A stretch of 64,000 nucleotides of DNA. It comes from Pseudactinotalea terrae. GTDB lineage: Bacteria; Actinomycetota; Actinomycetes; Actinomycetales; Beutenbergiaceae. The translations under genes were made by a program, and so were the position numbers. The notes beneath the pieces are model-generated. The model searched no databases, was not told the origin of the DNA, and saw only the letters and a program-made list of their open reading frames with translations. Positions 42,445 to 52,567 of the stretch are shown in pieces; position 1 is the first letter of the stretch; the number at the start of each line of letters is the position of its first letter. The stretch is from assembly GCF_009733845.1 (NCBI RefSeq), contig NZ_WNXZ01000007.1:62001-126000 (forward strand). Reading direction: 5' to 3'.

Positions 42445-43653
42445 TCACCAGTTCGTCATCGTGCCGTCGCGCAGCCGCGCCACCGGCAGGTAGCTCCGCC
42501 GGTACTCGTACCCGGCGGCCAGCGCTTCGTCGATATCGACGCCGAGGCCGGGCGCCTCGCCGGGGTCCAGCAGTCCGTCGCTGAAGGTGTACGCGTGCGG
42601 GAACACCTCGTCGGTCTGCGGCGTGTGCAGCGCCCGTTCCTGGATGCCGACGTTGTGCGCGGAGATCCCGAAGTGCAGCGCCGCGGCGAGCGTGATCGGT
42701 GACATGTCAGCCGCACCGTGACAGCCGGTCCGCACCTGGTACGGCTCGGCGAACGCGGCGATCTTCCGCAACCCCGTGATGCCGCCGCAGTGCACGGCGG
42801 CCACGCGGATGTAGTCGATCAGCTGCTCCCGGATCAGCACCTCGCACTCGCTGAGGTGATTGATCACCTCGCCGACGGCGAGTGGCGTGGTCGTGTGCTG
42901 CCGGACGGTGCGAAAAGCGGTCTGGATGTCTGCCTGCACCGCATCCTCCATCCAGAACAACCGGTAGGGCTCGAGGTCGCGTCCTAGCCTCGCCGCCTCG
43001 ATCGGCGTCAGCCGGTGGTGCACGTCGTGCAGCAGGTGCACCTCCCCGCCCACGGCTTCGCGTGCCGCCTCGAACAGCATCGGCGCGATGCGCAGGTACG
43101 CCTCGGTGTCCCAGCTTTCCGAGTACGGCCGCTCGTGCGGCGTCCCAGGCTGCTCGGACAGATCGCGCTCCACGCCGTAGACGGTGCGCAACCCGGGGAT
43201 GCCGCACTGCAGCCGCACCGCGCGATAGCCCGCCTCCAGCTTCGTGTGCAACATCTCGACGGCGTCCTCGATCGTGTCGCCGTGGGCGTGTGAGTAACAC
43301 ATCAACCCCTTACGGGACCGGCCCCCGAGGAGCTCGTACACCGGCACCCCGAGCGCTTTGCCCTTGATGTCCCAGAGGGCCATGTCAACCGCTGACTGCG
43401 CGGTCGTCTGCACCGGACCTCGGCGCCAGTAAGACCCACGGCCCAGGAGCTGCCAGGTGTCCTCGATCGCGAAGGCATCCCGCCCGGTCAGCATGGGAAC
43501 CACGTACTCGCTCAGATATGTGGCAACGGCCAGCTCGCGACCGACAAGGGTCGCATCGCCGACGCCGTGGATCCCTTCGTCGGTCTCCACCTTGAGGGTC
43601 ACGAAGTTCGCCCCCGGGCCGGTGACGATCACGCGCGCGTCGACGACCTTCAT
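42445..43653 (-). CDS. enolase-superfamily dehydratase (RspA/mannonate-dehydratase-like)
   Basis: A 402-residue enolase-superfamily protein. N-terminal capping domain ([20 protein letters not shown]); barrel with metal ligands in [16 protein letters not shown] and [10 protein letters not shown], and a His in [12 protein letters not shown]. The sequence order matches the RspA/ManD group, which dehydrates D-mannonate or related sugar acids, some very slowly. The ATG overlaps the sulfatase stop (ATGA). It is the last gene of the 13.5 kb gene train and would act on a sugar acid released by it. Confidence 0.88.
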   Translation of the reverse strand: MKVVDARVIVTGPGANFVTLKVETDEGIHGVGDATLVGRELAVATYLSEYVVPMLTGRDAFAIEDTWQLLGRGSYWRRGPVQTTAQSAVDMALWDIKGKALGVPVYELLGGRSRKGLMCYSHAHGDTIEDAVEMLHTKLEAGYRAVRLQCGIPGLRTVYGVERDLSEQPGTPHERPYSESWDTEAYLRIAPMLFEAAREAVGGEVHLLHDVHHRLTPIEAARLGRDLEPYRLFWMEDAVQADIQTAFRTVRQHTTTPLAVGEVINHLSECEVLIREQLIDYIRVAAVHCGGITGLRKIAAFAEPYQVRTGCHGAADMSPITLAAALHFGISAHNVGIQERALHTPQTDEVFPHAYTFSDGLLDPGEAPGLGVDIDEALAAGYEYRRSYLPVARLRDGTMTNW

Positions 43654-45065
43654 GCCAGCCGCCCCGGGTCGGCGACATCGCCCACCGTCGCCATCAGCTC
43701 CTCGAGCTGAGCGTGCAGCTGGTCCCGGATATCCCGGTAATCCGGGTCGTCGTATCGGCTGCGCAGCTCCTGCGGGTCCTCGACGAGGTCGAACAGCTCC
43801 CATCCCTCCGGGTAGCTGGCCTCGGAGGTGCCCGGGAGCCCGAAGCCCTGCGGCAGGTATCGGATCAGCTTGTGGGTGGCGGTGCGGATGCCGTAGTGAG
43901 CCCACACGCCGTGCTGCGCGTCGTCGTGCTCCCAGTAGCGGTAGTAGACGGCGTCTCGCCAGCCGCCCGGCATCTCGCCGTCGAGCAGCGGCACGATGCT
44001 CCGCCCCTGCACGCCGTCGGGAGGCTCCACACCTGCGAGGTCGCAGATGGTCTGGCAGAAGTCCACGTTGCTGACCAGCCCGGTCTGCACCGATCCCTCC
44101 TGGACCGCACGCGGGTAGGAGATGAGCAGCGGCATCCGCAGTGACTCCTCGTACATGAAGCGCTTGTCGTACCAGCCGTGGTCACCGAGGAAGAAGCCCT
44201 GGTCGGAGGTGTAGACGACGACCGTGTCCTCGCCGATACCCTCCTCCTGCAGCCGGTCCAGCAGCCGCCCGACCCCCTCGTCCACGGCTGCGACGCAGCG
44301 CAGGTAGTCCTGCATGTACCTGCGGTACCGCCACGACGCAGACTCACGGTCGCTCAACCCGGCGGGTTCCTCCTCCTTCAGATCCACGTGCCGCAGGTCG
44401 CGCGCCACCCGCATCCGGGCAGCCTCCGCCGCACCCGTCCGCCCCGAGTAGTCGTCCCAGAACGTCTCAGGCTCGGGGATCTCGACGTCGGAGTAGAGGT
44501 CCGCATGGCGCGCCGCCGGCACGAACGGCCGGTGGGGTGCCTTGTGGTGGACGAGCAGGCAGAACGGCCGGTCCGTGTCGCGGCGGTCCAGCCACTCGAG
44601 CGCCATGTCGGTGATGACGTCGGTGACGTACCCCTCGCGCGTCACCTCACCGCCCGGCTCGTGGAACACCGGGTCGTCGTACAGACCCTGCTCGTGCAGC
44701 ACCGACCAGTCGTCGAAGCCCACCGGGTCGTGCCCGTCCCCGTGCCCCAGGTGCCACTTCCCGAACACCGCCGTCTGGTACCCGGCCTGCTGGAGCAGCG
44801 GTGGAAAGGTGGGCTGTGAGGAGTCGAACTCCGTGCTGAGCGTGCGCACCCCGTTGACGTGGTTGTACGTGCCGGTGAGGATCGACGCCCGGCTCGGCGC
44901 GCACAACGCATTGGCGCAGAAGCAGCTGTCGAACCGCATCCCGCCCGCGGCGATTCGGTCGATGCTCGGCGTGCTCGCGACGGCGCTGCCGTAGGCCCCG
45001 ATCGCGTGTGCCGCGTGGTCGTCGGACATCACGAACACGATGTTGGGTCTGGTCGGGGTGCTCAT
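43650..45065 (-). CDS. type I sulfatase
   Basis: A 471-residue S1-family sulfatase: [19 protein letters not shown] (metal Asp pair), formylglycine motif [11 protein letters not shown] at Cys55, [19 protein letters not shown] and [20 protein letters not shown]. These resemble glycosaminoglycan/iduronate-type sulfatases. No signal peptide, so cytoplasmic. The ATG at 45065 overlaps the preceding stop by one base (TGATG). Requires formylglycine maturation by an enzyme not seen here. Confidence 0.92.
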   Translation of the reverse strand: MSTPTRPNIVFVMSDDHAAHAIGAYGSAVASTPSIDRIAAGGMRFDSCFCANALCAPSRASILTGTYNHVNGVRTLSTEFDSSQPTFPPLLQQAGYQTAVFGKWHLGHGDGHDPVGFDDWSVLHEQGLYDDPVFHEPGGEVTREGYVTDVITDMALEWLDRRDTDRPFCLLVHHKAPHRPFVPAARHADLYSDVEIPEPETFWDDYSGRTGAAEAARMRVARDLRHVDLKEEEPAGLSDRESASWRYRRYMQDYLRCVAAVDEGVGRLLDRLQEEGIGEDTVVVYTSDQGFFLGDHGWYDKRFMYEESLRMPLLISYPRAVQEGSVQTGLVSNVDFCQTICDLAGVEPPDGVQGRSIVPLLDGEMPGGWRDAVYYRYWEHDDAQHGVWAHYGIRTATHKLIRYLPQGFGLPGTSEASYPEGWELFDLVEDPQELRSRYDDPDYRDIRDQLHAQLEELMATVGDVADPGRLA

Positions 45066-45583
45066 CACGCTTCCTTCGCTGCTGACAGGTACGGGGTCAT
45101 CCGCTCGGCGATGCGGGCGTAGCCGACCTCGCTCGGGTGGATCCGGTCGTGCATGACGCCCGGCTCGGTCGGGTCGAAGATCGCCGGGCCTGGCACGAGC
45201 TCGAGCTGGGTGGCGCCGTCGGCCCGCAGGATCTGCACCGACGGCTCGACGGCGTCGCGCACCTCGCCCAGGGTCAGGCCGTGCAGGTTGGTCTCGTCGG
45301 CTGAGCGCAGCGTGGGCAGCGGGCTGATCACCTGCACCGGCACGTCGGGGTGCCCGTCGCAGACCGTGGCCAGAAAGCCGAGGACCGCGGGCCGCAGGCT
45401 GCGCCTGGAGTGCGTCGCCGCGCCGTGCACGTTGATGCCGAGGCACAGCGTGACGAGGTCGGCGGCGTCGAAGCAGTCCCGGCGCGCGGGTGGCAGCCGC
45501 CACGGGGTGATGGTGCCGCCGAGGTCCACGACCTCGACGGCACCACGCCACGCGACCTCGCTGCGGAGGTCGAGCGATCTCAC
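45065..45583 (-). CDS. SGNH-hydrolase-like protein lacking N-terminal block
   Basis: A 172-residue protein matching the second half of SsfX3-like SGNH esterases: DLVTLCLGINVHGAA (block III, Gly-Ile-Asn), VQVISPLPTLRSADE, and DRIHPSEVGYARIAERM (block V, Asp-x-x-His-Pro). The block I GDS/GSSI serine is missing because the frame begins at GTG 45583, inside the upstream stop (GTGA). It is therefore probably a truncated, catalytically dead esterase or a remnant, although coupling keeps it in the operon. Confidence 0.68.
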   Translation of the reverse strand: MRSLDLRSEVAWRGAVEVVDLGGTITPWRLPPARRDCFDAADLVTLCLGINVHGAATHSRRSLRPAVLGFLATVCDGHPDVPVQVISPLPTLRSADETNLHGLTLGEVRDAVEPSVQILRADGATQLELVPGPAIFDPTEPGVMHDRIHPSEVGYARIAERMTPYLSAAKEA

Positions 45584-47568
45584 AGACGATCCACCAGCAC
45601 CTCTGCTGCCAGCCAACCGCTCTGCTCATGCTTGATCTGGACATCGACGAGCACGGTGCGGGTGTAGACCTGCGCCTGCCCCTCGAGCGGGGTCGTCTCG
45701 ACCCCTGGCCCGACCGGCACGGTCGCACCGTCCGTGCGGACCTGCCGCGGAGGTGTCGTCACGTTCAGGCGCTGGCCCTCGATCTCGAGCCGGGCCACCG
45801 TCGGTCGAGACTCGCCGGTGCTGTCCACGGTCACCGTCACCGTCACCTCAGCACCCTGCGTCGCGGAGGCCGGTGCGCTCACCTCGATCCGGGAACCGGC
45901 GCCGATGTCGCTGACATCGCCCTCGACGTAGATCGGCTCCTGGCCGATCGTGAGGTAGACCCGGCCGCCGTCAGGCGTGAGGGCCCGCGAGTCGCCGTCG
46001 ATCCGTGTCGCCGTCACGTCGTCGGCCACGCTCAGCGTGACGTCCTGAGGACCGTCGGGCGACCAGAGCACCCGGACCTGCTCGCCGTCCGCCCGGGTGA
46101 ACACATAGCTGCGGACGCCGTCGGGAGCCTCCTCCCGACCGCTCGCTGCCGCGCCGGAGAGCAGCCGCGTCATGGTGGCGTACGCGGTGAACGCCTCCTT
46201 CGGTGCGTTGCTGCCGAGCGGATCGCCCTCGTTGCGTAGCAGCCCCCAGTTCGCGCCCGGCCCGGCGGGCAGGGTGCGGTCGTTGCGAAGCGAGTACCAG
46301 TACATCCGGTCCACGCCCGCGGACAGCGCCAGCACGTGCGAGCGCACCAGGTAGTCGGCCTGGACCGCCTCGCTGACCCCGCGCGGGGCCTCGTAGGAGC
46401 CCCAGCCGATCTCCGTGAACCACAGCGGCTTCGACTCGCCGCCGTTGTGCTCGCGCACGAGCGCATCGAGGTCCGCGATCCTGGCCTCCAGGCCGACACC
46501 CTCGAAGTTCGGGTTGCCGTAACCCGACTCGGGCGACGCCGGGAACCCGTACGGGTGGACCGACACGGCGTCGAGGTAGTCGAGAGCGCCGTAGGAGAAC
46601 AGCTCGTCGAGCCAGGCGTAGGGGATCGTCACCCCGGCGGGGCCCACGATCGTGGCCTCCGGGTGCGTCTCCTTGACCACCTCGTAGGTGACCTTGAGCA
46701 TCTCGTAGTAGCAGCGCGCGTCGGCCTTGCACGGGCCCCGGTTCCAGGGCGCCTCCCTGCCGTTGTACTCGTTCCAGATCTCGACGGCGTCGACCTGGCC
46801 CTCGTAGCGCGTCAGCACCTCACGGGCGTAGGCGGCGTAGGCCGCGATGCCCTCCTCGGTGTACGGCGCAGCACCCACGCCCTGGGCGTCGACGTCGTAC
46901 AGCTTGTTGCCGTAGGAGAGGATCACCAGCGTCGGGGCGTCCATCTCGGCCGTCGCCGCGATGTAGGTGTCGTACCATTCCGGCCCGCCCTCGTACCGAG
47001 CCTCCTCCGGCTCGAACTGGTTCCAGGCGATGGTGTCGCGCACGCCGCCGGTGCCACTCAGCTCCAGCGCGGCGTTGAGCTCCTGCCCGTAGCGGGAGGT
47101 CCCCATCGGGTCGTAGGTCTCGGTGACGGGGTTCCAGGTCGGTACGCTCCCGGGCGCCTCGGCGGGCAGACCGAACTTGGTGTTCAGGCCGAACCGCACG
47201 TCCCGGTCGCCGTCGAAGGAGGTCACGACGGCGAACGGCGTCGAGTCGCTCGCGCCCGCCTCGTCGGTGACGATCAGGGTGTACTGCCCGATCGGCAGCC
47301 CGGGCACGGTCAGCGGGCTCGCACCGGCCTCCAGCTCGCCCTCGGCGAGCGGCCGGCCCTGGTCGTCGATCACCAGCCAGGTCGCGGGCGCGCCGGTCGT
47401 CACGGCGAACGACGCCGTGGAGGTGTCGACGAAGATGCTGCCGAACGTGGTCTGGGCGATGTCGGGTGGGTCTGCGGCACTCGCGGGCGAGGCCGCGAGC
47501 AGCGGGACGGCGAGGGCAAGAGCGGCGGGGACCGCTGCGAGCCGGCCACGACGACGTGGCTTCAGCAT
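45580..47568 (-). CDS. secreted clan-A glycoside hydrolase
   Basis: A 662-residue secreted enzyme. Residues 1-33 are a Sec signal peptide (basic start, hydrophobic core, ASPASA). A small beta domain follows, then a TIM barrel (about 160-480) with acid/base Glu in VDAVEIWNEYNGRE and nucleophile Glu in PLWFTEIGWGSYE, as in GH39/GH5-like enzymes. The C-terminus has one or two beta-sandwich domains. It probably depolymerises a polysaccharide outside the cell, its products entering by the ABC importer. Start at ATG 47568; it lies 28 nt from the epimerase gene. Confidence 0.85.
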   Translation of the reverse strand: MLKPRRRGRLAAVPAALALAVPLLAASPASAADPPDIAQTTFGSIFVDTSTASFAVTTGAPATWLVIDDQGRPLAEGELEAGASPLTVPGLPIGQYTLIVTDEAGASDSTPFAVVTSFDGDRDVRFGLNTKFGLPAEAPGSVPTWNPVTETYDPMGTSRYGQELNAALELSGTGGVRDTIAWNQFEPEEARYEGGPEWYDTYIAATAEMDAPTLVILSYGNKLYDVDAQGVGAAPYTEEGIAAYAAYAREVLTRYEGQVDAVEIWNEYNGREAPWNRGPCKADARCYYEMLKVTYEVVKETHPEATIVGPAGVTIPYAWLDELFSYGALDYLDAVSVHPYGFPASPESGYGNPNFEGVGLEARIADLDALVREHNGGESKPLWFTEIGWGSYEAPRGVSEAVQADYLVRSHVLALSAGVDRMYWYSLRNDRTLPAGPGANWGLLRNEGDPLGSNAPKEAFTAYATMTRLLSGAAASGREEAPDGVRSYVFTRADGEQVRVLWSPDGPQDVTLSVADDVTATRIDGDSRALTPDGGRVYLTIGQEPIYVEGDVSDIGAGSRIEVSAPASATQGAEVTVTVTVDSTGESRPTVARLEIEGQRLNVTTPPRQVRTDGATVPVGPGVETTPLEGQAQVYTRTVLVDVQIKHEQSGWLAAEVLVDRL

Positions 47569-47596
47569 GATCTTTCCTCTCCTCTTCTCCGGCGCC

Positions 47597-48508
47597 TCAC
47601 GACCGGGTGGTCGCGGGCACGACGCCGGAGCGATCGTGGGTGCGCCAGCCGTGCTCGGCCGTGAAGCCCAGCAGGGACGCGGCGCGGTGGCAGTCGAGCA
47701 CGGTCGAGAACCCCTCGAGCGGGGCACGCACGGGGACCTCGGGCAGGTAGCGGGCGAGCAGCTCCGGCGTCGGGATCTCGCTGACCGTGTCCGGGGCTGC
47801 CACGGTCACGACGTGCGCCCCCGAGGTCGACGCCTCGAGCGCGAGCCGGAACGCCCGCGCCGCATCGGCGGTGTGGAGCCAGCCCCACAGGTCGCCGCGC
47901 AGGGCGCCTGGATCCGCGGCGGCCTCCGCGAGCCTGCGGTCCAGTCGCTGCCCGTGGCCGACGAACGGGAGCCGGAGCGCGATCACGTCCATGCCCCAGC
48001 GCCGCTGCATCATGTGCGCGGTGGCCTCGTCGGTCACCTTCGACAGCGCGTAGGCGTCCTCGGCGTAGGTGGGGTGCGTCTCGTCGACCGGCACGAACTC
48101 CGGCCGCAGGTCCGCCCGCCCGAACGCGAACCCGAGCGCGGAGATGCTGGACGCGATCACGGCGCGCCGCAGGCCGGCACGGCCCGCTGCCTCGAGGACC
48201 GCGTACGTCGCCGCGGTGTTGTTGGGGAACACGCGGTCCTGCGGGCGCACCCCCGGCGAGGGCATCGCCGCCAGGTGCACGACGCCGACGTCGCCGCCGC
48301 CCGCGAGCCGGTGCGCGATCTCGCACGCCTGCGACACCACGGAGATGTCGGTGGCGTCGCCGAGCACGGTGGGCTGCGCCACCTCCTCCGTGGCCACCTC
48401 GTCCTCGGGCCGGAGCAGGCGAACCACGCGCCGGCCGCTGGCCTCGAGCTCGCCGACCACGACCCGGCCGAGCATCCCGGCCGCGCCGGTCACCACGACC
48501 GCGCTCAC
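47597..48508 (-). CDS. NAD-dependent epimerase/dehydratase
   Basis: A 303-residue extended SDR. Rossmann motif VTGAAGMLGRVV; VHLAAMPSPG; active-site YALSK with Ser in SSISALG. GTG start at 48508 overlaps the sulfatase stop (GTGA). Similar to uronate-dehydrogenase-like or nucleoside-diphosphate-sugar epimerases. In this operon oxidation or epimerisation of a sugar or uronate is likely. Confidence 0.86.
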   Translation of the reverse strand: MSAVVVTGAAGMLGRVVVGELEASGRRVVRLLRPEDEVATEEVAQPTVLGDATDISVVSQACEIAHRLAGGGDVGVVHLAAMPSPGVRPQDRVFPNNTAATYAVLEAAGRAGLRRAVIASSISALGFAFGRADLRPEFVPVDETHPTYAEDAYALSKVTDEATAHMMQRRWGMDVIALRLPFVGHGQRLDRRLAEAAADPGALRGDLWGWLHTADAARAFRLALEASTSGAHVVTVAAPDTVSEIPTPELLARYLPEVPVRAPLEGFSTVLDCHRAASLLGFTAEHGWRTHDRSGVVPATTRS

Positions 48509-49812
48509 GTGTCGACCTCCTCGGGCGAGGTCCGGTCGGCGTGCACGTACGGGAAGCCGGCCGGCTGGGCGATCGGGCCGGACAGGATCGGGTCGTCGGT
48601 GCGCTGCATCCAGTCGTCGAGGAGCGCTCGCATCTGGCTCAGTACGTCGTGCAGCGCCGGGTCCTGGGCGAGGTTGCGCCGCTCGCCGGGGTCGAGCACG
48701 AGGTCGAACAGCTCCTCCTCGGCGACCGTGCGGTCACGCCACCCGGCCTCGACCCACACATCCTTGCTCGGGCTGTCGTCGGTGTTGGGCAGCACCGGTG
48801 ACCTACGCTCCCCGAACCGTCTCGTGTACCGCCACCGGCGGGTCCGCGCCGAGCGCGCCGGCTCGTAGGCGACGTGATAGGTCATCTCGGCGAACACCGC
48901 CTCGTTGACCTCGGCGCCGTCGCGCAAAGCCGGGAGCACGCTGCGGCCCTGCACCCACGGCGGCACGTCGATGCCGATCAGCTCGCACAGCGTCGGAACC
49001 ACGTCGATCTGGGAGACGAGCGCGTCGCACACCCTGCCGGGCGGCAGACCGGGACCTTGCAGCAGCATCATGACACCGGTGCCGAGATCGGTCAGCGTCG
49101 CCTTCATGCCGGGTAGCGCGACGCCGTGGTCGGTCGTGACCAGCACGATCGTGCTCTCCCGGAGACCGTGCGCGTCCAGCGCGTCGAGCACCCGCCCGAG
49201 CGCCGTGTCGAACGCCTCCGCCGCGGCGTGGAAGCTCGCCACGTCCGCTCGCACCTGGGGCGTGTCGGGGAGCGTCGGCGGCGGCGCGACGTAGCGGTCG
49301 TCGCGTGCGGGGTAGCCGAACGTAGCGCCGTCGGTGGGGAGGATATGCGTCTCGACGAAACCGACCGACAGGAAGAAGGGCTGCTCGTGGGTTCCTCCGA
49401 GGAAGTCGACGGCGGCGTCGGCGATGTGGTGGGCGAGCCGCCCGGAGGTGCGCAGGTGCTCGTGGTACCCGATCACGTCACCCTCGTCGGGGCCAGGCGC
49501 CACATGCTGCACACCGACCATCGCGGACCGGTAGCCGGCCTCGTGGAGCGGGTGCACCAGGTGCTGGCGGTAGTCCTTCAGACTCCAGCCCATGTGGGCC
49601 AGCCCGAGCATGCCTGCGGAGTGCGGGGCCTGCCCGGTGAGCAGACCGGCGCGACTCGGCGAGCACGTCGGAGCGGCGGAGAACGCCTGTCGGAAGAGCA
49701 CCGACTCCTCCGCGAGCTGTTGCAGCCGTGGCGTTGGAACCGCGTGACCGTAGGGGCTGACCATGCGGCCGGTGTCATGGGTGTGCAGGTAGATGATGTT
49801 CGGGCGGTTCAT
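48505..49812 (-). CDS. type I sulfatase (sulfamidase-like)
   Basis: A 435-residue sulfatase. The beginning NIIYLHTHDTGRMVSPYG with HDTGR in place of the usual ADD/SDD is typical of N-sulfoglucosamine-sulfohydrolase-like members. The formylglycine motif CSPSRAGLLTG starts at Cys50; VLVTTDHGVALPG supplies further metal ligands. No signal peptide. ATG overlaps the trehalase-like stop. N- or O-sulfate specificity cannot be decided from sequence alone. Confidence 0.9.
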   Translation of the reverse strand: MNRPNIIYLHTHDTGRMVSPYGHAVPTPRLQQLAEESVLFRQAFSAAPTCSPSRAGLLTGQAPHSAGMLGLAHMGWSLKDYRQHLVHPLHEAGYRSAMVGVQHVAPGPDEGDVIGYHEHLRTSGRLAHHIADAAVDFLGGTHEQPFFLSVGFVETHILPTDGATFGYPARDDRYVAPPPTLPDTPQVRADVASFHAAAEAFDTALGRVLDALDAHGLRESTIVLVTTDHGVALPGMKATLTDLGTGVMMLLQGPGLPPGRVCDALVSQIDVVPTLCELIGIDVPPWVQGRSVLPALRDGAEVNEAVFAEMTYHVAYEPARSARTRRWRYTRRFGERRSPVLPNTDDSPSKDVWVEAGWRDRTVAEEELFDLVLDPGERRNLAQDPALHDVLSQMRALLDDWMQRTDDPILSGPIAQPAGFPYVHADRTSPEEVDT

Positions 49813-51047
49813 GGCGCCGCCACCTTCCTCTCGGTGTAGGCGAGGCGACCCAGCACGGCGGCCGAGGCGGCCGCCCAGCCGTGCATCGGGACGACCGGAT
49901 ATCGCTCGACGGGCAGGTCGACACCGCCGCCGACGACGTCGTAGCGCTCCCAGAGCTCACCGGTCTCGGCGTGCACGCGCACCTGCAGGTCGGTGAAGTC
50001 ACGTGCGATCTCGGTGGCCAGCTGGTGGTACCCGTACCGCTGCAGACCCTCGACGACGACCATCTGCATCGGCGGCCAGCCCGAGGGGTGGGCCCACTGC
50101 AGCACCGGGAGGTCCTGGTGCGGGCTCGGCGCAGACCGGTCCGTGAAGGTCAGCCCGCCGGCGCCGCGGAAGGCCGGCAGCGCCGCGACCAGCGCCTGCG
50201 CCTGCTCGGGTGAGGCGATGCCCGCCCACATCGTCCAGTACGCGGCGAGCGACCGGACCGGGATCTGGTGACCGGCCACGACGTCGTGCTCGAAGAAGAA
50301 CAAGCTCTCGCCATCCCAGCACAGGCGCGTGATCGCCGCGGACCGGGCCTCGCGCACCGCGCGCCAGTGCTCTGCTGCCGGGGTGCTCCCGAGCCGCTCG
50401 TGCAGGTCGGCGATCACCTCGGCGGTCCTGGCGAGCGCGCAGTTGAGCACCAGCGGGACGCAGCGGCGGGCGTCACCGCCGAAGATCGGCGTGAAGTCGA
50501 GCCCGGTCTCGGCCTCGGAGGCGAGCTCGGCGCGCAGCCTGGGGTCGCCCAGGTCGACCGCACGGGTGAGACCGCTCGCGGTCACGTGGTGGTCGGCGCC
50601 CCAGTAGCCGTCGTGCTCACGCGCGAGCAGGGCGGCACCGCGGCCGATCAGGGTGGTGACCTCGGCGTCGTCCTCGTTGACGGCAGGATGCGCCAGGTAG
50701 GCCGCGATGCTGGCGGCCAGCACCGGCGGCTGTCCGCGCGTGAGGTAGTAGCTCCGGTTGCCGTTGAGCACCCGGCCGTACCGCTCGATCATGTGGAGCT
50801 GGTTCTGCAGGTGTCCGAGTACGAGATCGGTGCGGTCGTGCGCCAGCAACCCGAGATTGATGAAGTGGGTGTCCCAGCCGTACATCTCGGCGAAGTGCTC
50901 GGTGTGCGCGCCGCCTGCGGTCGTGTACGCACACGGCAACCAGAGCAGGGTCTCGTCGGCAGCGACCTCTGCGTCGCCGGCCCGGGCACGGTCGAGGTCC
51001 CAGAAGCCGCGGATCCGGTCGTCCAGCAGGTGCCACGGCGCCGTCAT
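49809..51047 (-). CDS. GH37 trehalase-like glycosidase
   Basis: A 412-residue (alpha/alpha)6-barrel glycosidase resembling GH37: EMYGWDTHFINLGLL corresponds to trehalase signature 1, RSYYLTRGQPP follows, and QWAHPSGWPPMQ corresponds to signature 2 (QWDxPxGWxP), with Ala replacing the conserved Asp. No signal peptide. The substitution and the sulfatase setting suggest a specificity other than plain trehalose. The ATG overlaps the next sulfatase's stop (ATGA). Confidence 0.84.
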   Translation of the reverse strand: MTAPWHLLDDRIRGFWDLDRARAGDAEVAADETLLWLPCAYTTAGGAHTEHFAEMYGWDTHFINLGLLAHDRTDLVLGHLQNQLHMIERYGRVLNGNRSYYLTRGQPPVLAASIAAYLAHPAVNEDDAEVTTLIGRGAALLAREHDGYWGADHHVTASGLTRAVDLGDPRLRAELASEAETGLDFTPIFGGDARRCVPLVLNCALARTAEVIADLHERLGSTPAAEHWRAVREARSAAITRLCWDGESLFFFEHDVVAGHQIPVRSLAAYWTMWAGIASPEQAQALVAALPAFRGAGGLTFTDRSAPSPHQDLPVLQWAHPSGWPPMQMVVVEGLQRYGYHQLATEIARDFTDLQVRVHAETGELWERYDVVGGGVDLPVERYPVVPMHGWAAASAAVLGRLAYTERKVAAP

Positions 51048-52567
51048 CCGACCGTCACCGCCCGGGGGCGCGCTGCGGGCTGGTCGTAGCGCGCCATCAC
51101 CGCTGCGGCGCTCTCGGCGATCAGCGCTTCCGTCATCGCCAACCGACGCCGCAGGTGCCCCGGGTCGTCGAAGAGGTTGTGCTGCTCGTGCGGGTCGTTC
51201 ACGAGGTCGAACAGCTCTCCGTATGCCTGGTCGCAGAAGATCGTCAGGCGCCACCCATCCGCAGTGATCAGGGTGCGAACCTGGTCTCGCTCCGGTGCGA
51301 CGTAGGAGGTGTTCGTCTCCACGACCAACCGCTCTCGAGCGGTCGGATCGAGGAGCTCGGCCGTCCGCCGGGGCAGGGCCGAGCCCTCTCCGAGGCCCGC
51401 GTCGATGCCCGCTGCCTCCAGGATGGTCGGGCGCAGGTCGAGGTGGCTGGTCAGGGTCCCGACGACCGCTCCGACGGTGGTCTCAGCGCCTGCGACGATC
51501 ATCGGGCACCGGATGGCCTTGTCGTAGTGCCACGGCCCCTTCATGAGCAGCCCGTGGTCGCCGATGAGGTCGCCGTGATCGGTCGTGAAGAGCACCAGGG
51601 TCTCCCGGCCCGACTCCTCGACGGCCTGCAGGATCCTGCCGATCTGGTCGTCGACGAACGCTGCGGACGCGTAGAAGGCGGCTCGCAGCCTGGCCCAGGT
51701 CTCGTCGTCGAAGGTGTCGAGCTCGAACTTCGAGTCCTGGAACGCGCCGTACTCCCACGCCGCCCCAGCGCGCGCCCACTCCTGCGGGACCGGCGCCGGC
51801 ATCGCGCGCCAGTCGAACCGCGCCGCCCAGCTCGGCGGCGGGTCGTAGGGGTCGTGCGGGTCCACGAAGGAGACGTAGTGGAAGGCGGGCGTCGTCGGCG
51901 CGGCCTCGCAGGCGCGGATGTCCGCGATCGTGCGGTCCGCTATCCAGGTCGACTGGTGCACCTCCTCCGGGAGCGGCGAGGGGTGCGCGATCCGCCGGTG
52001 CGGCGGGCGCGTCAGCGGCTCCACGTGCCGTGCGCGGGCAGCGGCCCACTCCGGCCGGGCGTCCCGCCCGTCCGGAGGCAACGAGGCGAGGTACGGCGTC
52101 GGCCACGCCGTGGCGAAGGCGGCCTCGTAGTGCTGCGGGTGTTCGGCCGCCACCCAGTCCAGCCACGGGCCGTGCCGGGTGTCCTCGGTCACCTGGACGT
52201 CGTCGAAGCCCAGGTGGTCGAGGTCGCTCGGCGGGTAGTTCGTGTGCGGCGTGAAGTGGAACTTGCCCACGCCCGCGGTCCGGTAGCCGGCCTCGCGCAG
52301 CTCCTGGGTGAAGAACGGGATGTCTGCTCGTGGCTCGATGTCGTTGGCGACCACCCCGGTGACCGAGGGCGAGCGCCCGGTGAGCATCGCGTTGCGCGAC
52401 GGGCCGCAGATGGGGGTCGGGGTGTAGTGCCGGTCGTACCGGACGCCCCGGGCGGCGAGCGCGTCGAGGTGCGGGGTGACGCCGTCGACGTCGCAGCCGT
52501 AGGCGCCCACGCTTGCGGCGCCCCATTGGTCGGCGAGGATCAGCAGGATGTCTGGTTGCTGGGTCAT
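51044..52567 (-). CDS. type I sulfatase
   Basis: A 507-residue sulfatase: ILLILADQWGAASVGAYGCD, formylglycine motif CGPSRNAMLTG at Cys54, GVGKFHFTPH, FVDPHDPYDPPPSW and FTTDHGDLIGDHGLLMKG. The motif set resembles the choline-sulfatase/phosphonate-monoester-hydrolase side of family S1. Cytoplasmic. The ATG overlaps the permease stop. First enzyme gene after the importer. Confidence 0.92.
   Translation of the reverse strand: MTQQPDILLILADQWGAASVGAYGCDVDGVTPHLDALAARGVRYDRHYTPTPICGPSRNAMLTGRSPSVTGVVANDIEPRADIPFFTQELREAGYRTAGVGKFHFTPHTNYPPSDLDHLGFDDVQVTEDTRHGPWLDWVAAEHPQHYEAAFATAWPTPYLASLPPDGRDARPEWAAARARHVEPLTRPPHRRIAHPSPLPEEVHQSTWIADRTIADIRACEAAPTTPAFHYVSFVDPHDPYDPPPSWAARFDWRAMPAPVPQEWARAGAAWEYGAFQDSKFELDTFDDETWARLRAAFYASAAFVDDQIGRILQAVEESGRETLVLFTTDHGDLIGDHGLLMKGPWHYDKAIRCPMIVAGAETTVGAVVGTLTSHLDLRPTILEAAGIDAGLGEGSALPRRTAELLDPTARERLVVETNTSYVAPERDQVRTLITADGWRLTIFCDQAYGELFDLVNDPHEQHNLFDDPGHLRRRLAMTEALIAESAAAVMARYDQPAARPRAVTVG

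Noticed and set aside
45065-45616. Start of the SGNH-like gene at 45616
   Set aside because: The upstream codons lie inside the secreted glycosidase gene; the GTG at 45583 overlapping the stop is more likely.
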